Assembly (NCBI GenBank): GCA_051878835.1
Contig: JBJEKW010000027.1
Location: 1-64,000, forward strand
Direction: 5' to 3'
Origin: Olsenella_K sp051878835
GTDB taxonomy: Bacteria; Actinomycetota; Coriobacteriia; Coriobacteriales; Atopobiaceae
DNA length: 64,000 nt
In this document: in pieces, positions 9,240 through 18,086 of the stretch
Layout of the letters: every line of letters starts with the position of its first letter
Position numbering within the stretch: the stretch's first letter is position 1
Position numbers and translations under genes: made by a program
The notes under the pieces: model-generated
Told to the model about the DNA's origin: nothing
The model's input: the letters and a program-made list of their open reading frames with translations, nothing else
The model's database searches: none

Positions 9240-9701
9240 CTAGGCGTTCGCCATGTCCTCCTTGAACTTCACGATGACCTCGCGCCACTTCGGGTCGGTG
9301 GCACCCAGGATCTGCGTGGCGTAGATGGCGGCGTTCTTTGCGCCGCCGATGGCCACGCACGCCACGGGCACGCCCGAGGGCATCTGCACCATGGACAGAA
9401 GCGAGTCCATGCCGCCCAGGTCGCTGGTCTTCATGGGAACGCCCACGATGGGCAGCGGGGTGTATGCCGCCACGACACCGCCCAGGTGAGCGGCCTTGCC
9501 GGCAGCGGCGATGATGACCTTGATGCCGCGGTCCGCGGCAGAGGAGGCCCAGGCGTGCACCTTTGCGGGCGCGCGGTGCGCAGAGGCCACCACTAGCTCG
9601 TACGGGACGCCGAACTCCTCCAGCTGCTTCGTGCATGCCTCCATGGCGGGCATGTCGGACTTCGAGCCCATGATGATTCCCACAAGCGGTGCTTCGGCCA
9701 T
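9240..9701 (-). CDS. purE: N5-carboxyaminoimidazole ribonucleotide mutase
   Basis: Class I PurE moves the carboxyl group of N5-CAIR to give CAIR. The 153-residue product matches the family, with GIIMGSKSDMPAM at the start, SAHRAPAKVHAW (the substrate-binding SAHR motif) and GGMDSLLSMVQMPSGVPVACVAIG. It has a good AGGAGG ribosome site before ATG 9701. No purK is in this window. It is probably the first gene of the purE-yqeY-sortase-purF-purM-purN run, preceded by a candidate promoter at about 9750. Confidence 0.96.
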   Translation of the reverse strand: MAEAPLVGIIMGSKSDMPAMEACTKQLEEFGVPYELVVASAHRAPAKVHAWASSAADRGIKVIIAAAGKAAHLGGVVAAYTPLPIVGVPMKTSDLGGMDSLLSMVQMPSGVPVACVAIGGAKNAAIYATQILGATDPKWREVIVKFKEDMANA

Positions 9702-9749
9702 TGCTGCCTCCTGAATTGCTTGGCTTGCCTTTCGTCCAAAGACTCATCC

Positions 9750-9755
9750 AGTATA
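9750..9755 (-). promoter_or_regulatory. purE: Candidate -10 box upstream of purE
   Basis: On the minus strand a TATACT hexamer lies about 50 nt before the purE start. The same hexamer recurs before other minus-strand genes here (11021, 14741, 21590). No good -35 match is visible. Confidence 0.45.
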
Positions 9756-9855
9756 GATACAAATCGACCGAAGGTAGTCCGCGGGCCCCAGGCGCACAGG
9801 GCTTGAGCATCTCTTCATCTTTGAAGAAGGGCCAGCGCCACAGGGGGGCAGGCAC

Positions 9856-9892
9856 AAAAGAAGGGCCGCCCCAAGTGGACGGCCCTTCTTGC
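9856..9892 (-). terminator. Terminator after the membrane protein gene at 9909
   Basis: On the minus strand, arms GAAGGGCCG and CGGCCCTTC-like sequence form a strong hairpin followed by TTCTTTTG. The upstream arm includes one exact copy of the dispersed 11-mer (9882-9892). Confidence 0.75.
9882..9892 (+). repeat. Dispersed intergenic 11-mer, copy 1
   Basis: Exact GCCCTTCTTGC, overlapping the arm of a terminator. See the finding on this motif. Confidence 0.7.
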
Positions 9893-9908
9893 CCGATACG
9901 TTTGACTG

Positions 9909-10913
9909 CTATGCGGCGGCCTTCTGCGACGTGTCGCTGCTGGTGGTGGACGCGGCGCCGTTGGTGGTGGTGCCGTCGTCCACGCCGCCGGCCTCCTCGT
10001 CTGAGGTCGAGCTCGAGGTGGCGTCGCTGCTGGACGAGCTGCTAGAGCTGCTGGAGTCCGAGCTGGAGCTGTCGGAGCTGTCGTCCTGCACCGTGACGCT
10101 CTTTCCGGCGTCGTTGCTCAGGCCCAGGATGGAGGACGGCGTGAAGCGGTTCGTGATCTGGTCGCGCAGGACCTCCTGCAGCTCATCGTCGATGCCCGAG
10201 ATGGTGCAGTTGAAGTGCACGCCGGAGTCGGTGTTGGTCTTTGTCCAGACGAACGTGATAAGCGACGTGACCTCACCCTGCGGCTTGAAGAAGCCAAAGA
10301 ACGACGAGGTCAGGATCTTTCCGTTCTCATCCAGGTGCACCTGCACGTGGTAGGTTACCGTGTTGATGTTCTGGTTCAGCAGCGCGTTCGTGGCCAGGGC
10401 GGCAGCCTGCACCTGGGAGCCGGCCAGGCACTCCAGCACGGTCTCGGAGGTGGTGTCCACCACCGTGACCTCCACGCGACCGGTGTTCTCGTCGGCCTCC
10501 TGCACGGTGAAGTCCTCGGGGAACTGCGTGAAGCCGTTGCCCCAGTCGACGCCATCGCGCAGGGCGCTGGCCACGGTGCGCACGTTCACGCTGGCCGACA
10601 GGTTCGCGGTGTTCGAGCGGCGAATGAAGCCAAAGAAGACCTGCGCGCCCACGATGATGAGGAAGAACACGACTACGAAGATGACGGCCACCTTGGTGAT
10701 GGTCTTTCCCACGTTCGAACCCGAAGGGTCCTCGTCCGCCAGCGGGTCCACGTCCACGCCATTGCCCGTGTCGTGGCGATGGCGGCGCTCGCGCTTTGCG
10801 GTTTCCTCATTTGTGTGACCGGTCTCGTCTACCTTGCTGAACAGCTCCTCGGCCTGGTCGGCGTTCAGGGCGTTCGTCTGGATGCGGGACATCTCCTGTT
10901 TCTTATGAGGCAT
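9909..10913 (-). CDS. Single-pass membrane protein of unknown function with Ser/Asp-rich tail
   Basis: I do not recognise this 334-residue protein. It has an acidic, charged cytoplasmic N-terminus, one strong membrane segment at about residues 78-100 (VAVIFVVVFFLIIVGAQVFF) and then a soluble, probably extracellular, region of mixed alpha/beta character. It ends in a low-complexity tail of Ser, Asp and Thr (last 70 residues). ATG 10913 is preceded by GGGGAGAGG. A second ATG at 10892 has a ribosome site placed too close. The topology suggests an N-in/C-out anchored protein. It lies between a Nudix gene and purE and has its own candidate promoter and terminator, so the context does not reveal its job. 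Confidence 0.8.
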   Translation of the reverse strand: MPHKKQEMSRIQTNALNADQAEELFSKVDETGHTNEETAKRERRHRHDTGNGVDVDPLADEDPSGSNVGKTITKVAVIFVVVFFLIIVGAQVFFGFIRRSNTANLSASVNVRTVASALRDGVDWGNGFTQFPEDFTVQEADENTGRVEVTVVDTTSETVLECLAGSQVQAAALATNALLNQNINTVTYHVQVHLDENGKILTSSFFGFFKPQGEVTSLITFVWTKTNTDSGVHFNCTISGIDDELQEVLRDQITNRFTPSSILGLSNDAGKSVTVQDDSSDSSSSDSSSSSSSSSSDATSSSTSDEEAGGVDDGTTTNGAASTTSSDTSQKAAA

Positions 10914-11015
10914 GCCTCTCCCCGTTCGCGGCTCGTATATCTGACCTACATGCATATGTGTGCCGCCCGTACAGGGAGGCGGCACGCGCGAAACACCTCG
11001 TACACACTCGAGTTC

Positions 11016-11021
11016 AGTATA
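11016..11021 (-). promoter_or_regulatory. Candidate -10 box upstream of the 9909-10913 gene
   Basis: TATACT on the minus strand about 100 nt before the ATG. The -35 region is weak. Confidence 0.4.
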
Positions 11022-11122
11022 CGATTCACGCACAATCGTGGAGCCGAGGTCGGCGAGCACACACAATCAGACGGTCACGGCGCAGTCTGGCTTCAGAAAC
11101 GCCGCACCCGCCGGACCACCCG

Positions 11123-11863
11123 CTAGTCCTGGTTCGGCGTCAGGCGATGGCTGACGGCATCGCAGATGAGGGCGCCCACGACGGTCTTTGCATCCTCCAC
11201 CTTGCCGTCCAGCACGGCGTCGATGAACTCGTTCACGTCCACCAGGTCCACGTTGATGAACTCGTCGGCGTCGGGGCTGCTGTGGTCATACGTCAGGCCC
11301 GTGGCCATGTAGATGTGTATGAGCTCGTTCGCAAACCCCGCGCTGGTGGCAATGGTGGTCAAGAAGGCCATCTTCTGCGCGCGCATGCCCGTCTCTTCCA
11401 GAAGCTCGCGGTTGGCGCAGTCCAGCGGGTCCTCGCCCGGGGCCAGCTTGCCCGCGGGGATCTCCACGGTCACGCGGCCCAGCGCGGTGCGGTACTGGCG
11501 CACCAGGCAGATGCGTCCGTCGGTGGTCAGCGCCACAATGGCCACTGCGCCGGGGTGGCACACGACGTCGCGCAGGGCCTGCTTGCCGTCGGGCATCTGC
11601 ACGCGCAGGCGGTTCACGCTAAAGATGAGGCCCTTCCATGCCACGTCCTCGCTGAGCACGCGCTCCTCTAGCTGTGCGTCGCGCGGGTCATCACCGCCCA
11701 GCACCAGGCCACGCCGCCGGGGTAGCCCCGACTCGTGGTCGCTGGCGCTGCGGTCGCCGTCGAAGGTGAAGGCAGACGTCGCGGCGCTGACCTCGTTTGC
11801 CGCGTCCGTCATGGGCTTTACGGTACCGTCATCCTGAATGGGGTTGTTGTTCTGTGAATCCAT
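11123..11863 (-). CDS. Nudix hydrolase, ADP-ribose pyrophosphatase type
   Basis: The 246-residue protein has a complete Nudix box (GX5EX7REUXEEXGU), read here as GKLAPGE then REL-LEETGM. A downstream segment typical of the ADP-ribose/NDP-sugar pyrophosphatase subgroup (TTIATSAGFANELIHIY) points to hydrolysis of ADP-ribose or related nucleotide sugars in the cytoplasm. The first 70 residues before the Nudix fold are polar and low in complexity, longer than usual for the family. ATG 11863 has an AAAGG ribosome site; an upstream in-frame reading lacks one. Confidence 0.9.
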   Translation of the reverse strand: MDSQNNNPIQDDGTVKPMTDAANEVSAATSAFTFDGDRSASDHESGLPRRRGLVLGGDDPRDAQLEERVLSEDVAWKGLIFSVNRLRVQMPDGKQALRDVVCHPGAVAIVALTTDGRICLVRQYRTALGRVTVEIPAGKLAPGEDPLDCANRELLEETGMRAQKMAFLTTIATSAGFANELIHIYMATGLTYDHSSPDADEFINVDLVDVNEFIDAVLDGKVEDAKTVVGALICDAVSHRLTPNQD

Positions 11864-11887
11864 GCGTCCCGCCTTTCGAGGATTCGA

Positions 11888-11920
11888 AGAAGGCAACCGA
11901 CGCGTGGCCGGTTGCCTTCT
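11888..11920 (-). terminator. Hairpin terminator between purD and the Nudix gene
   Basis: Perfect 12-bp arms (11888-11899 and 11909-11920) read on the minus strand as AGAAGGCAACCG and CGGTTGCCTTCT, followed by TCG. It sits about 45 nt after the purD stop. Confidence 0.65.
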
Positions 11921-11965
11921 GGTTGTGCCTTGGGCACCTCAGTTAATACCCATATTTTGGAAGTG

Positions 11966-13258
11966 CTACAGGTTTGCCCTGCCCTTGATGGCCTTGATGC
12001 CGATGTCGTGGCGATAGGTCTTTCCCTCGAAGAAGATCTTGTCGCACGCCTGGTAGGCCAGGTTGCGCGCGTCCTCGAAGGTGGGGGCCACGGCCGTCAC
12101 GTCCAACACGCGGCCGCCGTTCGTCAGCACGGTGCCGTCGTCGGCCAGCTTTGTGCCGGCATGGTACACCGTGACACCGGGCATGGCGTCGGCGTCGTCG
12201 ATGCCGGTGATGGGCAGGCCCTTGCGGTACGAGCCGGGGTAGCCGGCGCTGGTCAGCACCACCGACACGGCCCAGTCGTCGTCCCAGGCCACCATGTCGG
12301 GGCTCAGCGTGCCGTTGTCGCAGGCCAGGAAGGCCGCCACCAGGTCGCCCTTCATGCGGGGCAGGACCACCTGGGTCTCGGGGTCGCCGAAGCGCGCGTT
12401 GAACTCCAGCACCTTGGGGCCATCCTTCGTCAGCATGAAGCCGCCATAGAGGCAGCCGGAGTACGTGATGCCCTCCGAGGCCAGCTCGGCAACCACGCGC
12501 TTCTCGATGTCCACCATGGCGTCCAGCTCTCCGGGCAGAAGGATGGGGACGGGGGAGTACACGCCCATGCCGCCGGTGTTGGGACCGCGGTCGCCGTCCT
12601 GGGCGCGCTTGTGGTCCTGGCTGGTGGCCAGGGGCACGAGGGTCTTTCCGTCGGTCAGCGCCAGCAGGCTGCACTCGGGGCCTTCCAGCATCTCCTCCAC
12701 GATGACCGTGCGGCCGGCGTCGCCGAAGTGGCCGCCAAAGCACTCGCTGACGCCCTCCAGGGCCTGCTCGGTGGTCTGGGCCACGATGACACCCTTGCCG
12801 GCGGCCAGGCCGTCTGCCTTCACGACGCAGGGGCCACCCAGCTGGCGCACGTAGTCGGCGCAGGAGGCCTCGTCGGTGAAGCTGCGATAGCGGGCAGTGG
12901 GAACGCCGGCGCGCTCCATGACCTTCTTTGCGAACTCCTTCGAGCCCTCCATCTGGGCCGCGTCTGCGTTGGGGCCAAACACGGGGATGCCCTGGGCGCG
13001 GACGGCGTCGCCCACGCCCTCGACCAGCGGTGCCTCGGGGCCAATGACCACCAGGCCGATGCCGTTGGCCTTTGCCCAGGCGGCGACGTCGGCGGGGGAG
13101 TCCTGGTCCACGGGCGCATGCTGCGCCAGCTGCAGCATGCCGCCGTTGCCGGGGGCCACGTACAGCTTCCCGGCCCTGGGCGACTCGGACAGCTTCTTTA
13201 GCAGGGCGTGCTCTCGCCCGCCGGAGCCCAGCAGTAGAATGTCGACCTTCTGTGCCAT
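11966..13258 (-). CDS. purD: Phosphoribosylamine-glycine ligase (GAR synthetase)
   Basis: PurD joins glycine to phosphoribosylamine, the second step of purine synthesis. The 430-residue protein opens with ILLLGSGGREHALLKKL, has the ATP-grasp core (VVKADGLAAGKGVIVA) and the metal/ATP-binding LEFNARFGDPETQ motif. Length is normal. It is flanked by hairpins on both sides and appears to be a single-gene unit. Confidence 0.97.
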   Translation of the reverse strand: MAQKVDILLLGSGGREHALLKKLSESPRAGKLYVAPGNGGMLQLAQHAPVDQDSPADVAAWAKANGIGLVVIGPEAPLVEGVGDAVRAQGIPVFGPNADAAQMEGSKEFAKKVMERAGVPTARYRSFTDEASCADYVRQLGGPCVVKADGLAAGKGVIVAQTTEQALEGVSECFGGHFGDAGRTVIVEEMLEGPECSLLALTDGKTLVPLATSQDHKRAQDGDRGPNTGGMGVYSPVPILLPGELDAMVDIEKRVVAELASEGITYSGCLYGGFMLTKDGPKVLEFNARFGDPETQVVLPRMKGDLVAAFLACDNGTLSPDMVAWDDDWAVSVVLTSAGYPGSYRKGLPITGIDDADAMPGVTVYHAGTKLADDGTVLTNGGRVLDVTAVAPTFEDARNLAYQACDKIFFEGKTYRHDIGIKAIKGRANL

Positions 13259-13285
13259 GAGTCCTCCTTCGTCGGGCGCGCGTGC

Positions 13286-13296
13286 GCCCTTCTTGC
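13286..13296 (+). repeat. Dispersed intergenic 11-mer, copy 2
   Basis: Exact GCCCTTCTTGC between purA and purD, in the purD leader. On the minus strand it follows a TGTAAT hexamer, so it may lie near the start of the purD transcript. Confidence 0.7.
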
Positions 13297-13323
13297 CAGA
13301 ATTACATGCGTCCGCGTTCGACG

Positions 13324-13353
13324 CAAAGGCCCCGACGCACGAGCGCCGGGGCC
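13324..13353 (-). terminator. Terminator after purA
   Basis: On the minus strand a hairpin with GGCCCCG and CGGGGCC arms (13353-13328) is followed by TTTG. Confidence 0.75.
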
Positions 13354-13383
13354 GGGTGTGCGCCAGGGGCGCAGGTCAGTTCC

Positions 13384-14664
13384 TTAGTGCCAGTAGCGGT
13401 CGATCGTCTGCTCGCGGTCGGGGCCAACGGTGATGATGGACACGCGCACGCCAGCCAGCTGCTCCAGGAAGTCGATGTAGTCCTTTGCCTCGCGCGGCAG
13501 CTTGTAGAAGTCGCGCACGCCCGAGATGTCGCACTTCCAGCCGGGCAGCGTCTCGTACACGGGCTTCGCGTGGTAGAACACGCTCTGGTGCTCGGGCACG
13601 GTGGTGTAGCGCTGGCCGTTGCACTCGTAGGCAACGCAGACCTTGATCTCGTCCAGGCAGCCCAGCACGTCCAGCTTGGTGATGGCCAGGTCGGTCAGGC
13701 CGTTCACGCGCGCGGCGTAGTTCACGACGACCGCGTCGTACCAGCCGCAGCGACGCTTGCGGCCCGTGGTGACGCCGTACTCGTGGCCGACCTCGGTCAG
13801 CTTGTCGCCGGTCTCGTCGTACAGCTCGGTCGGGAAGGGACCGGAGCCCACGCGGGTCAGGTAGGCCTTCGCCACGCCCAGGACGCGGTGGATCTTGGTC
13901 GGGCCGACGCCCGAGCCGGTCACAGCGCCGCCGGCGGTGCAGTTGGAGGAGGTCACGAAGGGATAGGTGCCGTGGTCGATGTCCAGCATCGTGGCCTGGG
14001 CGCCCTCAAACAGGATGCTCTTGCCCTGCTCGAGCTGCTCGTTCAGGAACAGCGAGCTCTCCACGATGTAGGGGCGCAGGCGCTCGGCCATGGGTAGGTA
14101 GGTCTTGCAGATCTGCTCGACCGTGTAGGTGGGCAGGCCGTAGACCTTCTCCAGGATGGGGTTGGTGTAGGCCAGGGCGCTCTCCAGCTTCTCGCGGAAG
14201 ATGTGCTCGTCCAGCATGTCCTGCATGCGCAGGCCGGTGCGGTTCATCTTGTCCATGTAGCAGGGGCCGACGCCGCGCTTCGTGGTGCCGATGAGGTTCT
14301 TGCCCAGCTTCTTCTCGTGCGCGCCGTCGAGGTCCTTGTGGTAGGGCATCACGATGTGGGCGTTGCCCGAAATCTTGAGGTCCTTGCAAGAGATCCCCTG
14401 CTCGGCCAGCACGTCCATCTCGCCCAGCAAAATCTCGGGGTCCACGATGCAGCCGTTGCCGATGACGGGATATACGCCCTGGTACATGACGCCGGAAGGC
14501 ACCTGGTGCAGTGCCAGCTTGTGGCCGTTTGCCACCACCGTGTGACCGGCGTTGGCGCCACCGGCGTAGCGGCACACCACGTCGTAGTCACCCGAAATGA
14601 GGTCCGTTACCTTGCCCTTGCCTTCGTCGCCCCACTGGGTGCCAACGAGAACATCTGCAGCCAT
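13384..14664 (-). CDS. purA: Adenylosuccinate synthetase
   Basis: PurA makes adenylosuccinate from IMP, aspartate and GTP, the first step of the AMP branch. The 426-residue protein begins with the GTP-binding GTQWGDEGKGKVTD loop and contains the family segments GGANAGHTVV, the NLIGTTKRGVGPCYMDK substrate region and TGRKRRCGWYD. ATG 14664 was preferred to ATGs at 14670 and 14679 because the ribosome site GAGAGGA falls at the right distance from it. A candidate TATACT -10 box lies at 14741-14736. Confidence 0.97.
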   Translation of the reverse strand: MAADVLVGTQWGDEGKGKVTDLISGDYDVVCRYAGGANAGHTVVANGHKLALHQVPSGVMYQGVYPVIGNGCIVDPEILLGEMDVLAEQGISCKDLKISGNAHIVMPYHKDLDGAHEKKLGKNLIGTTKRGVGPCYMDKMNRTGLRMQDMLDEHIFREKLESALAYTNPILEKVYGLPTYTVEQICKTYLPMAERLRPYIVESSLFLNEQLEQGKSILFEGAQATMLDIDHGTYPFVTSSNCTAGGAVTGSGVGPTKIHRVLGVAKAYLTRVGSGPFPTELYDETGDKLTEVGHEYGVTTGRKRRCGWYDAVVVNYAARVNGLTDLAITKLDVLGCLDEIKVCVAYECNGQRYTTVPEHQSVFYHAKPVYETLPGWKCDISGVRDFYKLPREAKDYIDFLEQLAGVRVSIITVGPDREQTIDRYWH

Positions 14665-14735
14665 GCGCATTCCTCTCATGCTATTGGGCCATCGCCACTC
14701 TAGGCGCTTCCGGGCGCAAGCGCCCAGACGTGCCT

Positions 14736-14741
14736 AGTATA
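14736..14741 (-). promoter_or_regulatory. purA: Candidate -10 box of purA
   Basis: TATACT on the minus strand about 70 nt before the purA start. Upstream of it is a perfect GC-rich palindrome (14749-14768) where a -35 element would be expected. Confidence 0.4.
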
Positions 14742-14748
14742 TGACAGG

Positions 14749-14768
14749 GCGCACCCCGCGGGGTGCGC
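14749..14768. other. 20-bp GC-rich palindrome after dnaB
   Basis: GCGCACCCC and GGGGTGCGC arms with almost no loop, 18 nt past the dnaB stop. There is no T-run after it on the minus strand. It could be a weak dnaB terminator or an operator overlapping the purA promoter. Confidence 0.45.
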
Positions 14769-14785
14769 TCCATAGTCACTTCTTG

Positions 14786-16177
14786 CTACTCGCTGTGGTT
14801 GCGGTCCACCTCGACGAACTTCGTCGAGCCCGGCAGGAACATCAGCGGCACCGTGTCCAGCGGGCCTGAACGGTTCTTTGCGATGATGAAGTCCGTGACG
14901 TCCTTGTCGGGACGGTCGGCGCGCTCGGCCTCCTCGTCGGTCATCGAGCGGTCCAGCAGGATGACGATGTCGGCGTCCTGCTCGATGGAGCCCGACTCAC
15001 GCAGGTCGGACAGCTGCGGGCGCTGGCCCGTGCGGCCGGTCACCTGACGGTTCAGCTGCGACAGCGCCACCACGGGCACGCCCAGGTCCTTGGCCATGAT
15101 CTTTATGCCACGAGACATCTCGGAGACCTGCGTGGCGCGGTTGTCGTTGCGGTTGCCGCCCGCCGGGGGACTCAGCAGCTGCAGGTAGTCCACTATGACC
15201 AGGCCCAGCTCCTTTCCGTGCAGCATGCGGCGGGCCTTGGCGCGTATCTCGGTCACCGTGGTGCCGGGCGTGTCGTCAATCATGATGTCCAGGTCGGACA
15301 GGCTGTTGACCGCCTCCAGGATCTGCGGCCACTGGTTGTCGCGGATGTTGCCCGAGCGGATGTCCATCAGGCCGATCTTTGCCTGCGCCGACAGCAGGCG
15401 CTGGGCGATCTCGGCCTTGGACATCTCGAGCGAGAAGAACGCGATGGACGCGCCCTGTGCGGCGGCGTTCACCATCAGGTTCAGGGCGAACGACGTCTTT
15501 CCCACGCCAGGGCGGGCGCCGATGACCACCATCTGGCCGGGGCGCAGGCCCAGAAGCCTGGAGTCGATGCCGGGGTAGCCGGTCTGGACGCCGAAGGTCT
15601 TGTTGTCGCTGGCGCTCATCTCGCCCAGCTCGGTGTACAGCTGCTCCATCACGTCGGACAGCGTGGAGTACGTGGAACGCACGTCGCGGTCCGTCACCGA
15701 GAGGATCATGCGCTCGGCGCGGTCCACGACCTCCTTCGTGTCCTCGGGGGCGTCGAAGGCCAGCGCGCTGATCTGCGCGGAGGCGCCGATCATCTGGCGC
15801 AGGATGGCGTCGCGGCGCAGCATCTCGGCGTGGTGGTGCCAGCCTGCCAGGGCAAACGTGTTGTTTCCCAGCTCCAGCAGGTAAGCCATGCCGCCCACCT
15901 GGTCCAGCTGCCCCTCCGTGCGCAGGTAGTCCGCCAGGGACACCGGGTCCACGGGGTCGCTCTTTGCGAACAGCGCCTCCATGCCCTCGAATATCTTTCG
16001 GTTGGACGGGATGTAGAAGTCGCTGGGCTCCAGCTCCACCAGCGCGTCCTGCAGCACGTCCGTCGAGATCAGCATGGCCGACAGGACCGACTTCTCGGCA
16101 GCCGGGTCCTGCGGCATCACGCCCTGCTGCTGCAGCGTGGCTCGCGTGGGGTTGACGTCGTAGTCAGCATCAGCCAA
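14786..16177 (-). CDS. dnaB: Replicative DNA helicase
   Basis: DnaB is the hexameric 5'-3' helicase that unwinds the fork. The 463-residue protein has the N-terminal helical domain (PQDPAAEKSVLSAML), the RecA-like core with Walker A GARPGVGKTSFALN, Walker B LVIVDYLQLL and the downstream LSQLNRQVTGR segment. It has no intein. I chose TTG 16177 because CGGAGGA sits 6 nt upstream and family homology begins soon after; a longer reading would extend into the promoter region. It is separated from rplI by a terminator and so has its own promoter. The window also holds the DciA-like helicase-operator candidate (32514-33239). Confidence 0.95.
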   Translation of the reverse strand: MADADYDVNPTRATLQQQGVMPQDPAAEKSVLSAMLISTDVLQDALVELEPSDFYIPSNRKIFEGMEALFAKSDPVDPVSLADYLRTEGQLDQVGGMAYLLELGNNTFALAGWHHHAEMLRRDAILRQMIGASAQISALAFDAPEDTKEVVDRAERMILSVTDRDVRSTYSTLSDVMEQLYTELGEMSASDNKTFGVQTGYPGIDSRLLGLRPGQMVVIGARPGVGKTSFALNLMVNAAAQGASIAFFSLEMSKAEIAQRLLSAQAKIGLMDIRSGNIRDNQWPQILEAVNSLSDLDIMIDDTPGTTVTEIRAKARRMLHGKELGLVIVDYLQLLSPPAGGNRNDNRATQVSEMSRGIKIMAKDLGVPVVALSQLNRQVTGRTGQRPQLSDLRESGSIEQDADIVILLDRSMTDEEAERADRPDKDVTDFIIAKNRSGPLDTVPLMFLPGSTKFVEVDRNHSE

Positions 16178-16230
16178 GTGTCGTCCTCCGTTCGTCCTTC
16201 TTGCCCGCCTTCGCTGCGGGCGCCATACCA

Positions 16231-16240
16231 AAATATATAG
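16231..16240 (-). promoter_or_regulatory. dnaB: Candidate dnaB promoter -10 region
   Basis: An isolated TATATATTT stretch on the minus strand about 60 nt before the dnaB start, in GC-rich surroundings. The -35 element is poor. Confidence 0.4.
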
Positions 16241-16355
16241 CCATACGCGCCACGAAGTAACAGCTACAGACGACTGTCAGTGCTGATTGCTCCGTCGGGA
16301 CAGCTCACACACGCCTCAATGCCAAGAAGGGCAACGCTCGCTCGTTGTGCGATAG

Positions 16356-16391
16356 CAAAAGGCCCGGGCGGATGGACTCCGTCCGGGCCTG
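16356..16391 (-). terminator. Terminator after rplI
   Basis: On the minus strand a hairpin with AGGCCCGGACGGA and TCCGCCCGGGCCT arms is followed by TTTGC. It closes the rpsF-ssb-rpsR-DUF2232-rplI run. Confidence 0.85.
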
Positions 16392-16412
16392 CGATGGCGT
16401 TGTGCCGAAGGA

Positions 16413-16946
16413 TTACTCAGCAGCCTCGGTGGACTGCTCCTCGGCGGCCTCAGCCTGATCCTCAGCCTCGGCGGGAGCCTCCTCGGGCTCCTCAGCAGCG
16501 GCCTCGGGGCCGACCTGCACGGTGAGGGTGGCGTTGATGTCGCGGTACAGGTTGACGGTGACCTTGTGGGCACCGGCGGTCTTGATCGCGTTGGCGTGCT
16601 CGATGCGCTTGCGGTCGACCTCAGCGTTCAGCTGGGCCTTCACCGCATCGGCAATCTGAGCGGTGGTGATGGAGCCAAACAGCTGGCCCTCGTCGCCGAT
16701 ATTGGCGTCGACGGTGACCTTCTGGCCGTCGATCTGCGCCTTGAGGGCGTTGGCGTCGGCAATGCGCTTCTCCTCGCGCTTGGCGATGACGTGCCTGCGC
16801 TCCTCAAGCTGCTTCAGGTTACCCTTGGTGGCAAGCTGGGCGATCTTGTTGGGGAACAGGTAGTTCTCCGCGAAGCCCTGGGCCACGTCCACGACGTCGC
16901 CCTCGCCGCCCTTGCCCCTCAGCTCACCCAGAAGGATGACTTTCAT
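16413..16946 (-). CDS. rplI: 50S ribosomal protein bL9
   Basis: bL9 binds 23S rRNA near the L1 stalk. The 177-residue product has the classic N-terminal domain (MKVILLGELRGKGGEGDVV, then GFAENYLFPNKIA), the long connecting helix and a C-terminal domain ending near residue 147. The last 30 residues are a Glu/Ala-rich tail absent from most bL9 proteins; such tails are common in GC-rich actinobacteria. It is the last gene of the S6-SSB-S18-DUF2232-L9 group. Confidence 0.96.
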   Translation of the reverse strand: MKVILLGELRGKGGEGDVVDVAQGFAENYLFPNKIAQLATKGNLKQLEERRHVIAKREEKRIADANALKAQIDGQKVTVDANIGDEGQLFGSITTAQIADAVKAQLNAEVDRKRIEHANAIKTAGAHKVTVNLYRDINATLTVQVGPEAAAEEPEEAPAEAEDQAEAAEEQSTEAAE

Positions 16947-16983
16947 GGGACACTCCTTTGGTTAGTCGGCTCTCGCCGACACC

Positions 16984-18066
16984 TTACTTACTTTGTGGGG
17001 CCCTGCCGTCGGACGACTCGCCATGCGGTAGATGGCGGAAGTTCGCCCAGACGTCCACAAGACCCACGACGCTCATGGCAAAGAAGGAAAGCTCCAGGTA
17101 CAGGGCCAGAACGAAGGCGAACGCCTGCAGCACAGGCCACACCTTGTTCTTTTGCATGAGCCAGGACAGCAGGGCTATGCCCTGCACGGCCAAACCCACG
17201 CGGGCGTACATGACCGCGTTTGAACCAACCATGCGCAGGGCGTCGCCCCACCACGGCAGGTTCTGCGCGGCCACGATGGCCACGACCCCGGCCAGCAGCA
17301 CCCCGGGCACCCACAACGGCATCTCGAAGTTCATGAAGAGATTTGCCGTCGAGGCCTGGCGCCCCATGCGACCCAGAGCCACGCGGGCACCCAGGTATGC
17401 AAGGGAGGTCCAGATGGCCGCCACCAGGAGGTAGGCAACCGGCCAGACCAGGCTGACCAGCGGGGCTATGACGCCCAGCTGCTGCTGGGTGGACAAAGAG
17501 ACGTCCGCACCCGAAAGGGCAGACATCGCCTGGTCCACCACGGCAGAGACGGTGGTACCCGTCCATGCCGCCTCGGCCTCGGAGATCAGGAGCGAGACCA
17601 GTGCCACCGCGAGGGCGGTCAGGCACATGAGGGTGTTCGACCTTCGGCGGCTGCACGTGGCAAATGCCACGGCCGCCACCACGCCCGCGCACACCGCCGC
17701 GTTGACGCCGGTGTCGACGCCATCCCACAGCCCGTAGCGGATGCCGTCAGCAACGCCACACAGGACGCTGCCGACCAGCAGCACCACGGCCAGAGACACG
17801 CGGCTGCGCCGGCTTCCCAGGGTCAGGAGCACTGCGGCGCCAAACGCCGCGAGTGCGCACCCTATGCCCTGCTCCACCAGCATGCAAGCCATGCCGACCG
17901 CGCACCAGGCCACGCCCCACATGAGGTTGGGCTCCCTGGTGCCCATGGGACTGGGCTCCTGCGGGTCGTCGTCGACGACCTTCAGAATCTCGTCGTCCCT
18001 CGTCTCGTCCTTCAGCCCCGTAGGGGGCTCGGGCATTCCGTTGCCATGTCGCTCGAAGACGCTCAC
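16984..18066 (-). CDS. DUF2232 (YybS-like) multi-pass membrane protein
   Basis: The 360-residue protein has a charged 45-residue N-terminus and then about eight hydrophobic segments. Its position between rpsR and rplI is the usual place for YybS/DUF2232 proteins, whose function is not established; some are thought to be transporter-like. The C-terminal half (WVPGVLLAGVVAIVAAQNLPWW and the following two membrane segments) fits that family. I used GTG 18066; ATG 18036 is a possible shorter start and would leave all membrane segments intact. It is probably cotranscribed with rpsR and rplI. Confidence 0.75.
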   Translation of the reverse strand: MSVFERHGNGMPEPPTGLKDETRDDEILKVVDDDPQEPSPMGTREPNLMWGVAWCAVGMACMLVEQGIGCALAAFGAAVLLTLGSRRSRVSLAVVLLVGSVLCGVADGIRYGLWDGVDTGVNAAVCAGVVAAVAFATCSRRRSNTLMCLTALAVALVSLLISEAEAAWTGTTVSAVVDQAMSALSGADVSLSTQQQLGVIAPLVSLVWPVAYLLVAAIWTSLAYLGARVALGRMGRQASTANLFMNFEMPLWVPGVLLAGVVAIVAAQNLPWWGDALRMVGSNAVMYARVGLAVQGIALLSWLMQKNKVWPVLQAFAFVLALYLELSFFAMSVVGLVDVWANFRHLPHGESSDGRAPQSK

Positions 18067-18086
18067 TTGCTGAGCTGTCCTGCCTG